Below are positions 1 through 7,783 of a DNA stretch of 64,000 nucleotides, in pieces (positions within the stretch are counted from its first letter, which is position 1; the number at the start of each line of letters is the position of its first letter). Source of the DNA: Sphingomonas glacialis (GTDB taxonomy: Bacteria; Pseudomonadota; Alphaproteobacteria; Sphingomonadales; Sphingomonadaceae). The notes under the pieces were generated by a model, which did no database searches, was not told the DNA's origin, and saw only the letters and a list, made by a program, of their open reading frames with translations. Location: contig NZ_BNAQ01000001.1 in NCBI RefSeq assembly GCF_014653575.1, positions 992,001 to 1,056,000 of the forward strand, written 5' to 3'. Both the position numbers and the translations under genes were made by a program.

Positions 1-765
1 CGTGTCCACCAGCCAGCCACCTTCGTTCGCGCCATTGGCGAGGCGATACATCTCGCGGACCGTCGTCGTGTGGCGGCCCTTGCCGTCATCCTCACGGACC
101 GCCTGGGTTGCGATGCTGCTCGATCCCGTCAACGTCTTTACGAGCGTGGACTTGCCGACACCCGATGATCCCACCAGCGCGACGGTCTGTCCGACGCCGC
201 AATAGTCTGCCAGGCGAGCCACGCTCGCCGGATCTCGCCCGTCGACGAGTTCCACCTGCAATCCCGACTGGAGCGCACGCGCTGCATCGACCAACAGCTC
301 GGGCGCAGGCGATAGATCGGCCTTCGTCAGGACCACGACGGGACGAACACCCACCTCGCGCGCGAGCACCAGATAGCGTTCCAACCGCGCGATGTTGAAG
401 TCCTGCTTGCACGCCGTGACGATGAAAAGCGTGTCGACATTCGCGGCGATGAGCTGCACCCGGCGCTCATCCCCGGGGGCAGGCCGCTTGAAAAGGCTCG
501 TCCGCGCCAGGATGCGCGCGATGGTTCGGCTGTTCCGGTCGACCAGCAGCCAGTCGCCCACGGTCGGCCTGTCCTCCGCGCCCCCTGCCACGGGCAGACT
601 GGAGGGGATCGAGTCTTCGAGCCCCTCACCCGCAACGCTCACCCTTCCGCGGTGAACCGAAATCACCCGGGCAGGCTGAAAACTGCGGCTCTCCTCGAGA
701 GAGACCTGCTCGCTGAAGAACGCTTTCCAGCCGAGCTGCGCAAGACTGAGGTCGGACGTTTTCAT
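1..765 (-). CDS. rsgA: Ribosome small-subunit-dependent GTPase A (C-terminus cut by window edge)
   Basis: Circularly permuted GTPase acting in late 30S subunit maturation. The visible 255 codons show an N-terminal OB-fold-like part (residues about 1-80), a guanine-specificity motif LTKADL, and after it the P-loop GSSGVGKSTL, the permuted order (G4 before G1) typical of RsgA. A downstream segment with DDGKGRHTTT corresponds to the switch region. The zinc-binding C-terminus lies beyond position 1. I chose ATG at 765 because the protein from there matches the usual start; in-frame ATGs at 801 and 807 would overlap the end of the upstream small gene and add a short N-terminal extension. The identity is seen directly in the motifs; the start is inferred. 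Confidence 0.93.
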   Translation of the reverse strand, partial: MKTSDLSLAQLGWKAFFSEQVSLEESRSFQPARVISVHRGRVSVAGEGLEDSIPSSLPVAGGAEDRPTVGDWLLVDRNSRTIARILARTSLFKRPAPGDERRVQLIAANVDTLFIVTACKQDFNIARLERYLVLAREVGVRPVVVLTKADLSPAPELLVDAARALQSGLQVELVDGRDPASVARLADYCGVGQTVALVGSSGVGKSTLVKTLTGSSSIATQAVREDDGKGRHTTTVREMYRLANGANEGGWLVDT

Positions 766-793
766 CGCAGCTTCAGCCGTCCTGAGGACGTCC

Positions 794-937
794 TCATTCA
801 TCGGCATCCGGCGTTGCCTGATCGACGGCCCGCTTGTCCGCCTTGGCTTGCGCCTTCTTCGCCGTCTCGGCCGCTTTGGTCTTTTCCCGCTCGCGGCGCT
901 CGAAGTCGTAATTTGTCTTGCGTGGTATGTCGGTCAC
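794..937 (-). CDS. Small highly charged protein upstream of rsgA
   Basis: A 47-residue ORF starting with GTG at 937. It opens with TDIPRKTNYDFERRER and continues as a Lys/Ala/Glu-rich stretch that is probably one long helix, ending in an acidic tail. Proteins of this type (short, starting RKTNYxFERRER) are familiar as conserved hypotheticals in sphingomonads; I know no function. Its TGA overlaps an upstream in-frame ATG (801) of rsgA, so the two are probably co-translated. No membrane segment or signal peptide is visible. The call as a real gene rests on this familiar sequence pattern and on the tight spacing to rsgA. Confidence 0.6.
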   Translation of the reverse strand: MTDIPRKTNYDFERREREKTKAAETAKKAQAKADKRAVDQATPDADE

Positions 938-1231
938 TCCGAAGCTCGATCGTCCGGCGTGAGCACAGCACTCGCCCCGGGACTCTTGCCTTCCGGCTAC
1001 ACTGATCCGGCGTTCGCGACTAGGGTCAGGACGTGCTGCCGTCACAGCGCAGGATGCCGGGGACGCCCCGTAGGTCGACCGAGGTTCCCTCGGGGTGGCA
1101 CGCCGCGCTCCAACGTCGCGATCACGCGCGTGGCGCACGAAGACCTCGGTTCGGGCGTCGGCGGGGGCGACGTGGATGTCGAGCACCGGTACACCTTGCC
1201 GCGGCGCCGCGTTTTGGGCAGCTTCACCGCT
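938..1231. other. Gap of 294 bases with no supported gene
   Basis: Open frames cross this stretch on both strands because of high GC, but none has a recognisable family signature. It separates the minus-strand small gene from the plus-strand peptidase and should hold their divergent promoters. No confident sigma-factor box was found. Confidence 0.4.
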
Positions 1232-2743
1232 ATGCTCAAGCCCTTCCGCGCGGTGATCCCGCTTTGCCTGTTCCTGACCGGAGCGTCCCGACCTCTGCCG
1301 GTCGATCCCGACACGCGCGCCTGGTGGGCGACGACCGCGGCGCTTTCGGGCGATGCGATGGCGGGGCGCGACACTGGCTCGGCCGCTTACGAGCGCGCCG
1401 CGACGATGGTGGCGGCGCGGTTCGCGGCCGCGGGGCTCGCGCCCGCCGGCGAGAATGGCAGCTATTTCCAGCGCGTGCCGATGCAGGCGTTGTCGATCGA
1501 ACAGGCGACGGTGCGCATTGATTCCCGGCCGCTGCGGTTCCTGCACGACATCATGGCGAACCCTTATCCGAGCATGCCGACGCGGTTCGACGCTGCGATC
1601 GCGTATCGCGGCTATTGCGCGGCGGGTACGCTCGGCGATGTGCGCGGCAAGGTGGTGATCTGTCACGGGACCCACCGGGCCGGCCTGCCTACGGATGCCG
1701 ATCGCGCCGCCGCGGTGAAGACGGCGGGTGCCATGGCGCTCGTCACCATCGCCGATCCCGGCTTCGCGGTGGAGCCGCCGCGCTGGCCGTTCGCCTATGC
1801 GCGCACGGTGTGGCTCCGCGGCAGCGCGCCCGAGGCGCCGGGGATCGCCCGTTTCATCCTCAATGCCGATGCGCTCGGCCGTATGATCGCAGGGGCCGGC
1901 CACGATGCCGCGCAGCTGATCGCGGCGGGGAGCGCGGGCGCCCGCCTGCCCGCCTTCGACACCCCCGGCCGCTTCCGCGCCGATTTCCGACTGGCGGAGC
2001 GTGCGATCAGCGCGCCCAATGTGCTTGCACGCTTGCCCGGCACCGATGCCGCGCTTGCCGCGCAGACGATCGTTCTGTCGGCGCATCTCGACGGCTACGG
2101 CCCCGGCGAACCCGTCGCCGGCGACCGCATCTACAACGGCACGCTCGACGACGCCGCTTATGTCGCGCTGCTGATCCGCTTGGCCGAGCGGCGGCACCAG
2201 TCCGGGTTTCGGCGGCCAGTGGTGTTCGCCGCTTTCACCGGCGAGGAAAAGGGCCTACTCGGCGCGCGCTGGTTCGTCGCGCATCCGACGGTACCGATCG
2301 CCGACATCGCCGCCGATATCAACCTCGACCAATTGCGCCCGATCTTCCCGCTTCGGCTGCTGACGGTACACGCGCTCACGGACACCACGCTCGGCGACGA
2401 TGCGCGCGCGGTCGCCGCCGGCATGCAGATCGCCGTCCAGCCCGATCCGGAGCCCGAGCGCAATCTGCTGCGCCGCGCCGACCAATGGCCTTTCCTCCAG
2501 GCCGGCATTCCGGCGACCGCGTTCGTCTTCGGCTACCGCCCGGGCACCGAGAGCGAGCGCATCTACCGCCGCTGGTACAAGACCGGCTATCACAAGCCGC
2601 AGGACGATCTCGACCAGCCGATCGACTGGCAGGCGGCCGCGGACTTCAACCGGTTCTTCTACACGCTCGCGGCTCGCGTCGCGGATCAGCCGACCGCGCC
2701 GGCGTGGAAGCCCGGAAGCCCGCTTCGCGCCGCGCCGAGTTGA
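1232..2743 (+). CDS. Secreted M28-family zinc aminopeptidase-like protein
   Basis: A 503-residue metallopeptidase of the M28 family. The N-terminus (MLKPFRAVIPLCLFLTGAS) is a signal peptide, so it acts in the periplasm or outside. A protease-associated region lies at about residues 130-200, followed by the catalytic domain. The zinc ligands can be placed: His285 in SAHLDGYG, Asp306 in NGTLDDAA, the catalytic Glu338-Glu339 pair in FTGEEKG, the Asp of INLDQ and the late His of TGYHKPQDD. All are intact, so activity is expected. The open frame extends upstream to 848, but that part has no family resemblance and the signal peptide fixes the start at 1232. The substrate is unknown. It stands alone, followed after 155 bases by the cyclophilin gene. 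Confidence 0.88.
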   Translation: MLKPFRAVIPLCLFLTGASRPLPVDPDTRAWWATTAALSGDAMAGRDTGSAAYERAATMVAARFAAAGLAPAGENGSYFQRVPMQALSIEQATVRIDSRPLRFLHDIMANPYPSMPTRFDAAIAYRGYCAAGTLGDVRGKVVICHGTHRAGLPTDADRAAAVKTAGAMALVTIADPGFAVEPPRWPFAYARTVWLRGSAPEAPGIARFILNADALGRMIAGAGHDAAQLIAAGSAGARLPAFDTPGRFRADFRLAERAISAPNVLARLPGTDAALAAQTIVLSAHLDGYGPGEPVAGDRIYNGTLDDAAYVALLIRLAERRHQSGFRRPVVFAAFTGEEKGLLGARWFVAHPTVPIADIAADINLDQLRPIFPLRLLTVHALTDTTLGDDARAVAAGMQIAVQPDPEPERNLLRRADQWPFLQAGIPATAFVFGYRPGTESERIYRRWYKTGYHKPQDDLDQPIDWQAAADFNRFFYTLAARVADQPTAPAWKPGSPLRAAPS

Positions 2744-2898
2744 GCCGATCCATCGCCTCGCCAGTTGGACGCACTTTGCCCCACAAAGCGAGAGGCGTGC
2801 CGCTGTTCCATTTGCCGCCACCGGGATTCGTCATCGGAAGTGGCCGGGACGACGGACGGACGCTATTCGATACGCCTTATTAGATAGAAGGAAATGCG

Positions 2899-3531
2899 AT
2901 GAAGGCCTGTCTCGCCGCACTGCTGGTGGCTGTTGGCGCCCCGACAATGGCGCAGGGGCCGGCGGCCGCACCGGTGCCGGTTGCCGCGCCATCCCCGATG
3001 CTGCCGCGCGTCGCGCTGGAGACCAGTGCGGGACGGATCGTGATCGAACTCGAGACCGTGAAAGCGCCGATCACCGCCGGCAATTTCCTCAAATACGTCG
3101 AACAGAAGAAGCTCGACGGCACCGAATTCTACCGCGCGGTGAGGGCCGCCGATCATTTTGGTTTCGTGCAATTCGGGGCGAACAGTGACCCCAAGCGCTT
3201 GCTCCCGCCAATTGCCCACGAGCCGACGACACAGACCGGCCTTCACCACACCGACGGCGAAATCTCGCTCGCCCGCCGCGCGCCGGGCACCGGCGGCGGC
3301 GAATTCACGATCAGCATCGGCGATCAGACGCATTCGCTCGACGCCGGGCGGGGGCAGCCCGCGGACAATCTTGGCTATGCGGCGTTCGGCCACGTCGTGG
3401 AGGGGATGGACGTGATCGTCGGCATCATGGACGCGCCCGTCTCGCCAACCGCCACGCAGCGTGGCGCATTCAAGGGCGAAGTGCCGATAGCACCGGTAAA
3501 GGTTCTGACGGCGCGGCGGGCAAAACCCTAG
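2899..3531 (+). CDS. Periplasmic cyclophilin-type peptidyl-prolyl isomerase
   Basis: A 210-residue protein with an N-terminal signal peptide (to about residue 19, TMAQG), an Ala/Pro linker and a cyclophilin domain beginning at LETSAGRIVIELE. Recognisable elements are APITAGNFLKYVE, the FYRAVR segment carrying the catalytic Arg, GFVQFGA, and near the end FGHVVEGMDVI. It catalyses proline cis-trans isomerisation, probably in periplasmic protein folding. An AAGGAA ribosome binding site lies 7 bases before ATG 2899. Its 3' end overlaps the convergent EAL gene by 62 bases, so the two transcripts are partly antisense. Confidence 0.92.
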   Translation: MKACLAALLVAVGAPTMAQGPAAAPVPVAAPSPMLPRVALETSAGRIVIELETVKAPITAGNFLKYVEQKKLDGTEFYRAVRAADHFGFVQFGANSDPKRLLPPIAHEPTTQTGLHHTDGEISLARRAPGTGGGEFTISIGDQTHSLDAGRGQPADNLGYAAFGHVVEGMDVIVGIMDAPVSPTATQRGAFKGEVPIAPVKVLTARRAKP

Positions 3532-4408
3532 CCGCGCTCGCTTCGGGCACCGGTGCAGACCAAGGCCATGCTCGGTTGAGGGTACTCCTCGCGTCCTCCA
3601 ACGCGAGCACCCCACGCGGCGGCACCAGGTAGCTGGGCGGAAGCGCCTCGATTGCAGGCCGGCCGAGCAGATAGCCCTGGGCAAGGCGGATCCCGATCGT
3701 CTTCAGCGTCTGCAATTCCGCGGCCGTCTCGATCCCCTCGGCGATGCAACCGATACCGAGCGCTTCGGCCATGCGAGCGACGCCCGCGACGATCGTCTGC
3801 CGCGCCATCGAGGAATCGATCCCGCGGATGAGCGCCATGTCGAGCTTCAGCATGTCCGGGCGAAGATCGGCGAGCAAGCCGAGGCCAGCATAACCGGCAC
3901 CGAAATCATCGATCGCGGTGGTGAAGCCGCGCGCGCGATAGGCCTCGATGATCCTACGGACGTGGGTGACATCGCGCATCCGCTCGTCTTCGGTGAATTC
4001 GAACATCAACCGCGCGGGATCGAACCCGACACGCCGCGCTGCCGCGAGCGATGCCCGGATACAGGCGTTCGGCTCGTACACGGCATTGGGCATGAAGTTG
4101 ATCGAGAGCTTCGTTGCGCTGTCGGGCGCGAACAGACCCCCGGCGAGCTCGATTGCCTTGACGCGGCAGGTCTGGTCGAACTTGTAGATCACGTCCGGCT
4201 CGACACTCGCGATCACCTCGGCCGCGGATTGGCCGGCGATGCCCCGTACCAGCGCCTCATAGGCGAAGACCGATCCGCTCGCGATGTCGACGATCGGCTG
4301 GAAGGCCATGGTGATCTGCGTCTTCAATGGCTTGCTCGTCTTGCAACCCGCGCAAGCCGCCTTGGCGGGATACGCGGCAGCGCCGATGCCGACTTCACCG
4401 TCGTTCAT
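3470..4408 (-). CDS. EAL-domain c-di-GMP phosphodiesterase, last gene of the PYP operon
   Basis: A 312-residue single-domain EAL protein predicted to hydrolyse c-di-GMP. It carries an N-terminal CxxC (Cys19, Cys22), then MAFQPIVDIASG, the EAL motif at residues 51-53 (YEALVRG), Asn in LSINF, Glu in FEFTEDE, the DDFGAGYAG loop, Lys in LKLD, AEGIET and QGYLLGRP. All residues normally needed for metal and substrate binding appear present, so it should be active. ATG 4408 overlaps the TGA of the upstream ligase gene as ATGA; an in-frame TTG lies at 4414. A proline/alanine-rich tail of about 50 residues follows the domain. It is the fourth gene of the PYP-cyclase-ligase-phosphodiesterase operon, so making and breaking c-di-GMP are genetically coupled to one photoreceptor. 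Confidence 0.93.
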   Translation of the reverse strand: MNDGEVGIGAAAYPAKAACAGCKTSKPLKTQITMAFQPIVDIASGSVFAYEALVRGIAGQSAAEVIASVEPDVIYKFDQTCRVKAIELAGGLFAPDSATKLSINFMPNAVYEPNACIRASLAAARRVGFDPARLMFEFTEDERMRDVTHVRRIIEAYRARGFTTAIDDFGAGYAGLGLLADLRPDMLKLDMALIRGIDSSMARQTIVAGVARMAEALGIGCIAEGIETAAELQTLKTIGIRLAQGYLLGRPAIEALPPSYLVPPRGVLALEDARSTLNRAWPWSAPVPEASAARVLPAAPSEPLPVLSALRP

Positions 4409-5574
4409 GCCCAATCTTCCAATTTACCCATCGCGTTGCGGGGCAGCGCCGCCCCGAAACGGAAGCTCTTGGGCCGTTCGTGAACCGTCAGTTGCTCCGC
4501 CGCAACCTGCTCGAGGAGGACGCCGAGGGTGACAGGATCTTGCCGATCGCGCGGCACGATGAAGGCCTTGAGCCGCCCGGCTGCGCTAAGCCGGACGGCC
4601 GCCTCCGCCACTCCATCGACCGATCTCAACGCTTCGATGACGCGGGCCGGCCAGACATTATGTCCTGCGACTTGCACGGCGCCATCCCGCCGACCGAGCA
4701 GCCGAAAGGCGCGATCGCCCGTTCGCTCGACGTGATCGGGCAAGTCCGTGATCACACCAGCGCGGTCGCTGAGCTGCCAGTCGTCCGCGCCGTGCGGCAC
4801 CAGGCGCCACCGCGGCAACAAGTCATAACGCACTGCCGGCACTTCGCGGATCGCGATGGCGCTGGTCTCCGATGCGCCATAGACGTCCACCAGGCGCGCC
4901 AGCCCCGCCGCCCGGAGCGCATCGGCAACCGATCCGTCGAGCACGCCTGCCGAACTGACGCCAACCACGTCATCGGGGAAACGGCGGATCAGGCGCAGCG
5001 CCGCCTGCCACTGTTCGGGCACCGCGACGACGAGATCGCCGGCGACGAGGCCGAGCGGCGCGCCGAGCGTACGCACGACGATCGGAACGCCCAGTACGCT
5101 TGGCACCAATGCGGTCCAGACGATGCCGTACAGATGGTTTGCGGGAACCAGCGCGACGATGCGCCGCCGATCGGCAAACCGCGCCGCAAGCCACGCCGCC
5201 TCGTCGAGCAGATCGGACGTGGCATGGACGCACGGCCGCTGCTCGCCGGTAGAACCCGACGTCCTGACCGTCATGTTGCTGTCCGCCGCCGCCTGCCCGG
5301 CCATGATCCAGTCGATCCACGCGCCGACGGTGCTCGGTGGAGCCTCATCGAGCAGGCTATCGTCGAGATCGAACATCTCCGCCAACGCGCCGAGCGCGCC
5401 GAGCTGCTCGAGCGAGTCGAGCCCAAGCCCCGCCTCGTCGATCGCCATCGCCTCGGGCCAGATCCCCTCGACAAGCGGTGGCAAAACCGTTTCCCGGATC
5501 CGCCGCACTTCGGCGGCCACAGCGGCACACGCGATGCGATGCACGGCGGAGCGGCGCAGTTCGACGCTGCTCAC
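4405..5574 (-). CDS. Acyl-carrier domain fused to a short ANL adenylation domain; candidate PYP chromophore-activating enzyme
   Basis: A 389-residue protein in two parts. Residues about 20-90 resemble an acyl carrier domain with the phosphopantetheine serine at Ser54 (LGLDSLEQL). From residue 100 an adenylate-forming (ANL) domain starts almost at its P-loop: TSGSTGE (105-111), YGASET (232-237), RTGDRAF, GRRDGAVQVAGHN (295-306) and a C-terminal PRNAMGKLE with the catalytic Lys384. The roughly 150 residues that normally precede the P-loop in CoA ligases are absent. In known PYP loci a p-coumarate:CoA ligase supplies the chromophore; I infer that this protein activates p-coumarate or a similar acid and may hold it on its own carrier arm. 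GTG 5574 overlaps the cyclase stop as GTGA. Alternative: an aryl ligase like those of aryl-polyene pathways. Confidence 0.8.
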   Translation of the reverse strand: MSSVELRRSAVHRIACAAVAAEVRRIRETVLPPLVEGIWPEAMAIDEAGLGLDSLEQLGALGALAEMFDLDDSLLDEAPPSTVGAWIDWIMAGQAAADSNMTVRTSGSTGEQRPCVHATSDLLDEAAWLAARFADRRRIVALVPANHLYGIVWTALVPSVLGVPIVVRTLGAPLGLVAGDLVVAVPEQWQAALRLIRRFPDDVVGVSSAGVLDGSVADALRAAGLARLVDVYGASETSAIAIREVPAVRYDLLPRWRLVPHGADDWQLSDRAGVITDLPDHVERTGDRAFRLLGRRDGAVQVAGHNVWPARVIEALRSVDGVAEAAVRLSAAGRLKAFIVPRDRQDPVTLGVLLEQVAAEQLTVHERPKSFRFGAALPRNAMGKLEDWA

Positions 5575-6860
5575 GCTGCAGCGGCTTGTGGTTGGAACAC
5601 CTGATTGCGTCCGCCGCGTTTGGCCGCATACAGCCGCTTGTCCGCCAGCGCGATCAGCGCGTCGATCGAACCATCCGCTTCATCCAGCGTCGCGCAGCCG
5701 AAGCTGGCTGTCAGCGTCAATATCGTGCCCGCCGTCTCGACCTCGATTGCGGCGATGGCCGCGCGCAGGTCCTCGGCGAGCCCGATTGCCTGTTCCCCAT
5801 CGTACCGTGGCAGCAACGCAGCGAATTCCTCGCCCCCAAGCCGCGCGAATACGCCACGCGGCGGGAGCAACGGCGCGCACGCCTCCGCGACGCGGCGCAA
5901 CATGATGTCACCGACGGGATGCCCGTAAGTGTCGTTGATCGCCTTGAAATGATCGAGATCGAGCATGATCAGCGACAGCGAATGCCGCAGGTCGCGCCAC
6001 CGCGTCTGCTCGCGTTCCATTGCGTGGCTGAAATGCCGCCGGTTGGCGGCGCCGGTGAGATGGTCGCGAGTCAGCACGCGTCGCAGATCCTCTGCCGCCG
6101 CTTCGCGCCGCGGCACGTCGCGCAGGATCACGGAAAAGCCGATCGGGCCCGTTTCGTCATCGCGCGAGCGCGCGACCACCAGACGCTGGCACCAATAGCG
6201 CTCGCCATTGGCACGCTGCTGCCAGCCTTCCTGCAGGTGCCAGCCATCCCGCTCGGCGACCACCAGTTGCTCGTCCAGACGCAAGTCCCCGCCGGTCGTA
6301 TCGGTCTTCAGCACGTCGCCGAGTTTTTGACCGATCACCGCGGCAAGATCGTATCCCGTCTGGCGCGTGAAGCCGGAATCGCCAGTGATGACCTCACCGT
6401 CCGGCCGGACGGTCAGCGCCGCATAATCGTTGATCCCATTCAGCAGCGTTGCGAACCACGTATCCGCTTGGCGAAGCCGTTGTTCCTGCACGACTTGCTG
6501 GCTGATATCGGTCAGCGTCACCATCAGCCGATCGGGCGCAAGTTTTACCATCGTGCACGCCAGCACCTTGCGCGGGGTAGTACGCCGCGCACATCCGAGC
6601 TCGACGAAGATGCGATGGCCGTCGCAGACGCGTCCAGTCGCGGGGGCGAACGCGGCAGCGATGCTGCGCAGCTCGGGGGCGTGCTGTTCCAACGCCGAAA
6701 ACAGATTGCCGGCATCGCGCGGGCCCGCCAACGGCAGCAGATGCTGCATGGCGTGCGGATTCATCATCCCGATCTCGCCCGCCATGTCGCATTCGAGCAG
6801 GCCGACCGGGCATGCGTAAAGGAACTCGAGCAGCTGCTCTTCACTCGACCGCTCGGTCAT
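5571..6860 (-). CDS. PAS-PAS-GGDEF diguanylate cyclase, second gene of the PYP operon
   Basis: A 429-residue protein with no membrane segment. Residues about 8-120 (FLYACPVGLLECDMAGEI) form a first PAS-like domain, 130-255 a second (TLLNGINDYAALTVRPDGEV to GFSVILRDVPRRE), then a short signalling helix and a GGDEF domain from about 270. The active-site motif is GGEEF at residues 342-346 with intact DLDHFKAINDTYGH upstream, so it should make c-di-GMP. The position of the inhibitory I-site reads RGVF, not RxxD, so product inhibition through that site is unlikely. It starts 8 bases after the PYP gene, with an AGGAA site overlapping the PYP stop. I infer that PYP modulates it; no direct proof is in the sequence. 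Confidence 0.93.
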   Translation of the reverse strand: MTERSSEEQLLEFLYACPVGLLECDMAGEIGMMNPHAMQHLLPLAGPRDAGNLFSALEQHAPELRSIAAAFAPATGRVCDGHRIFVELGCARRTTPRKVLACTMVKLAPDRLMVTLTDISQQVVQEQRLRQADTWFATLLNGINDYAALTVRPDGEVITGDSGFTRQTGYDLAAVIGQKLGDVLKTDTTGGDLRLDEQLVVAERDGWHLQEGWQQRANGERYWCQRLVVARSRDDETGPIGFSVILRDVPRREAAAEDLRRVLTRDHLTGAANRRHFSHAMEREQTRWRDLRHSLSLIMLDLDHFKAINDTYGHPVGDIMLRRVAEACAPLLPPRGVFARLGGEEFAALLPRYDGEQAIGLAEDLRAAIAAIEVETAGTILTLTASFGCATLDEADGSIDALIALADKRLYAAKRGGRNQVFQPQAAAA

Positions 6861-6868
6861 GGCGGTTC

Positions 6869-7234
6869 CTAGCGTTCGATGAGAACGTAGCGGCGCGCCG
6901 CTTCGGGCGAGGCCAGTAGGCGCAGCCGCACCTTGGTCGGCCGCATGCGCAGCGTCAGGACATAGGGCACGATGTCGTCGATTTCAGGCTCTTCCTCGAA
7001 CCGCTGCGCAACCATGAAGTTGTTCATGCACTGCGCGACCGCCTCGAAGAACGGGACGCCCATGACGCTGGCACGGTCGAGCCCCGAAAGGCGTGCCTCG
7101 GTGGCGTTATAGACCTGTACCGTCGTATCCGCAGGGAACCCGACGATCCCGAACGGCAAGGCATCGCGTTCGACGTCGCTCATTCCGTCTAGGGTCGTGA
7201 GGGAAAGGGATTCGAACGCAATTTCCTGAGGCAC
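6869..7234 (-). CDS. pyp: Photoactive yellow protein (PYP) blue-light receptor
   Basis: A 121-residue single PAS domain protein. Counting from GTG 7234 places Tyr42, Glu46 and Cys69 at exactly the numbers they have in Halorhodospira halophila PYP: these hold the p-coumaroyl chromophore (Cys69 thioester, Tyr42 and Glu46 hydrogen bonds). Thr50 is Ser50, Arg52 is Leu52, and Met97 with MRPTKVRLRL corresponds to Met100 after a three-residue deletion in the preceding loop. The start is supported by an AGGAG site 8 bases upstream; an earlier in-frame TTG at 7240 lies only 2 bases from that site. It opens a four-gene operon with c-di-GMP synthesis and hydrolysis genes. A tyrosine ammonia-lyase gene for making p-coumarate is not in the window. 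Confidence 0.9.
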   Translation of the reverse strand: MPQEIAFESLSLTTLDGMSDVERDALPFGIVGFPADTTVQVYNATEARLSGLDRASVMGVPFFEAVAQCMNNFMVAQRFEEEPEIDDIVPYVLTLRMRPTKVRLRLLASPEAARRYVLIER

Positions 7235-7255
7235 AAACAAAGCTCCTGTGATCCA
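7235..7255 (-). promoter_or_regulatory. Ribosome binding site that sets the PYP start
   Basis: On the minus strand AGGAG (7247-7243) lies 8 bases before GTG 7234 and only 2 before TTG 7240, favouring GTG. The residue numbering of PYP agrees independently. Confidence 0.7.
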
Positions 7256-7539
7256 TTTCCCTGCACCGCCAGACCTAAAGATTACCTTAAAAGGCTGATT
7301 CGGTTACATTCCCGCAACGACACCGGCACGCCGGCGTATCTGTCAGTCGGGGTGGCAGGCTCTCGCGCATCGTCCCCAAGGTTGGAGCCCGCTTGCCCGT
7401 GCGATTCGTGTTGAGGCAGATTGCCCGCCGCCTGCCGAAGGTTCGTCGCTGTGGCCGCAGCGGCCGACACTGCGTCAGCGCCCGCCGGGGAATATGTCGA
7501 GCGATGGGATTTCATTGGTATCCACGGGCTCAAGCCGCG

Positions 7540-7714
7540 CTTCGCGGCAATGCGATCGAACCGGGGACGGTCGATCCCCGCTCGCTTCGCCAACGGCTGC
7601 GCGACACCCGCGATGCCGACCGCGCGCGCCGAGATCGCCGCGCTGGCGCTCGGCCTGGCGCGCTTCGAGTCGGCCCTCCCGACAGGCCAAGCCCACGTCA
7701 TCGACGGCGGGTGA
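7540..7714 (+). pseudogene. Remnant of a short-chain dehydrogenase C-terminus
   Basis: Two reading frames together give the end of an SDR of the sugar/hydroxy-acid dehydrogenase type. One frame reads NAIEPGTVDPRSLRQRLRDT, matching the usual NAICPGTVDTPSL region. A second frame then reads EIAALALGLA and ends TGQAHVIDGG with a stop at 7712-7714, the standard SDR C-terminus. About 20 residues that normally join these blocks are missing at the frame switch, and no Rossmann-fold N-terminus is visible upstream. It is therefore a truncated, internally deleted gene. It sits between the PYP operon and the GH3 glycosidase. Confidence 0.6.
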
Positions 7715-7783
7715 GGAACAGCTGCCGCTCGGGCTGCATCCGTCGAGCCCCGGTGGGGGCCGAGAGAGAACAGGGGACGCCGC

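Noticed and set aside
1042..1200. Possible fragment of a cold-shock-type protein on the minus strand (short EVFV-like stretch)
   Set aside because: Only four residues match and the frame breaks; not enough to call a gene or pseudogene.
848..1231. N-terminal extension of the M28 peptidase frame
   Set aside because: No family resemblance; a signal peptide begins exactly at 1232.
3470..7240. A tyrosine ammonia-lyase gene to complete the PYP pathway
   Set aside because: Looked for the Ala-Ser-Gly region of this family across the window and found none; it may lie elsewhere.
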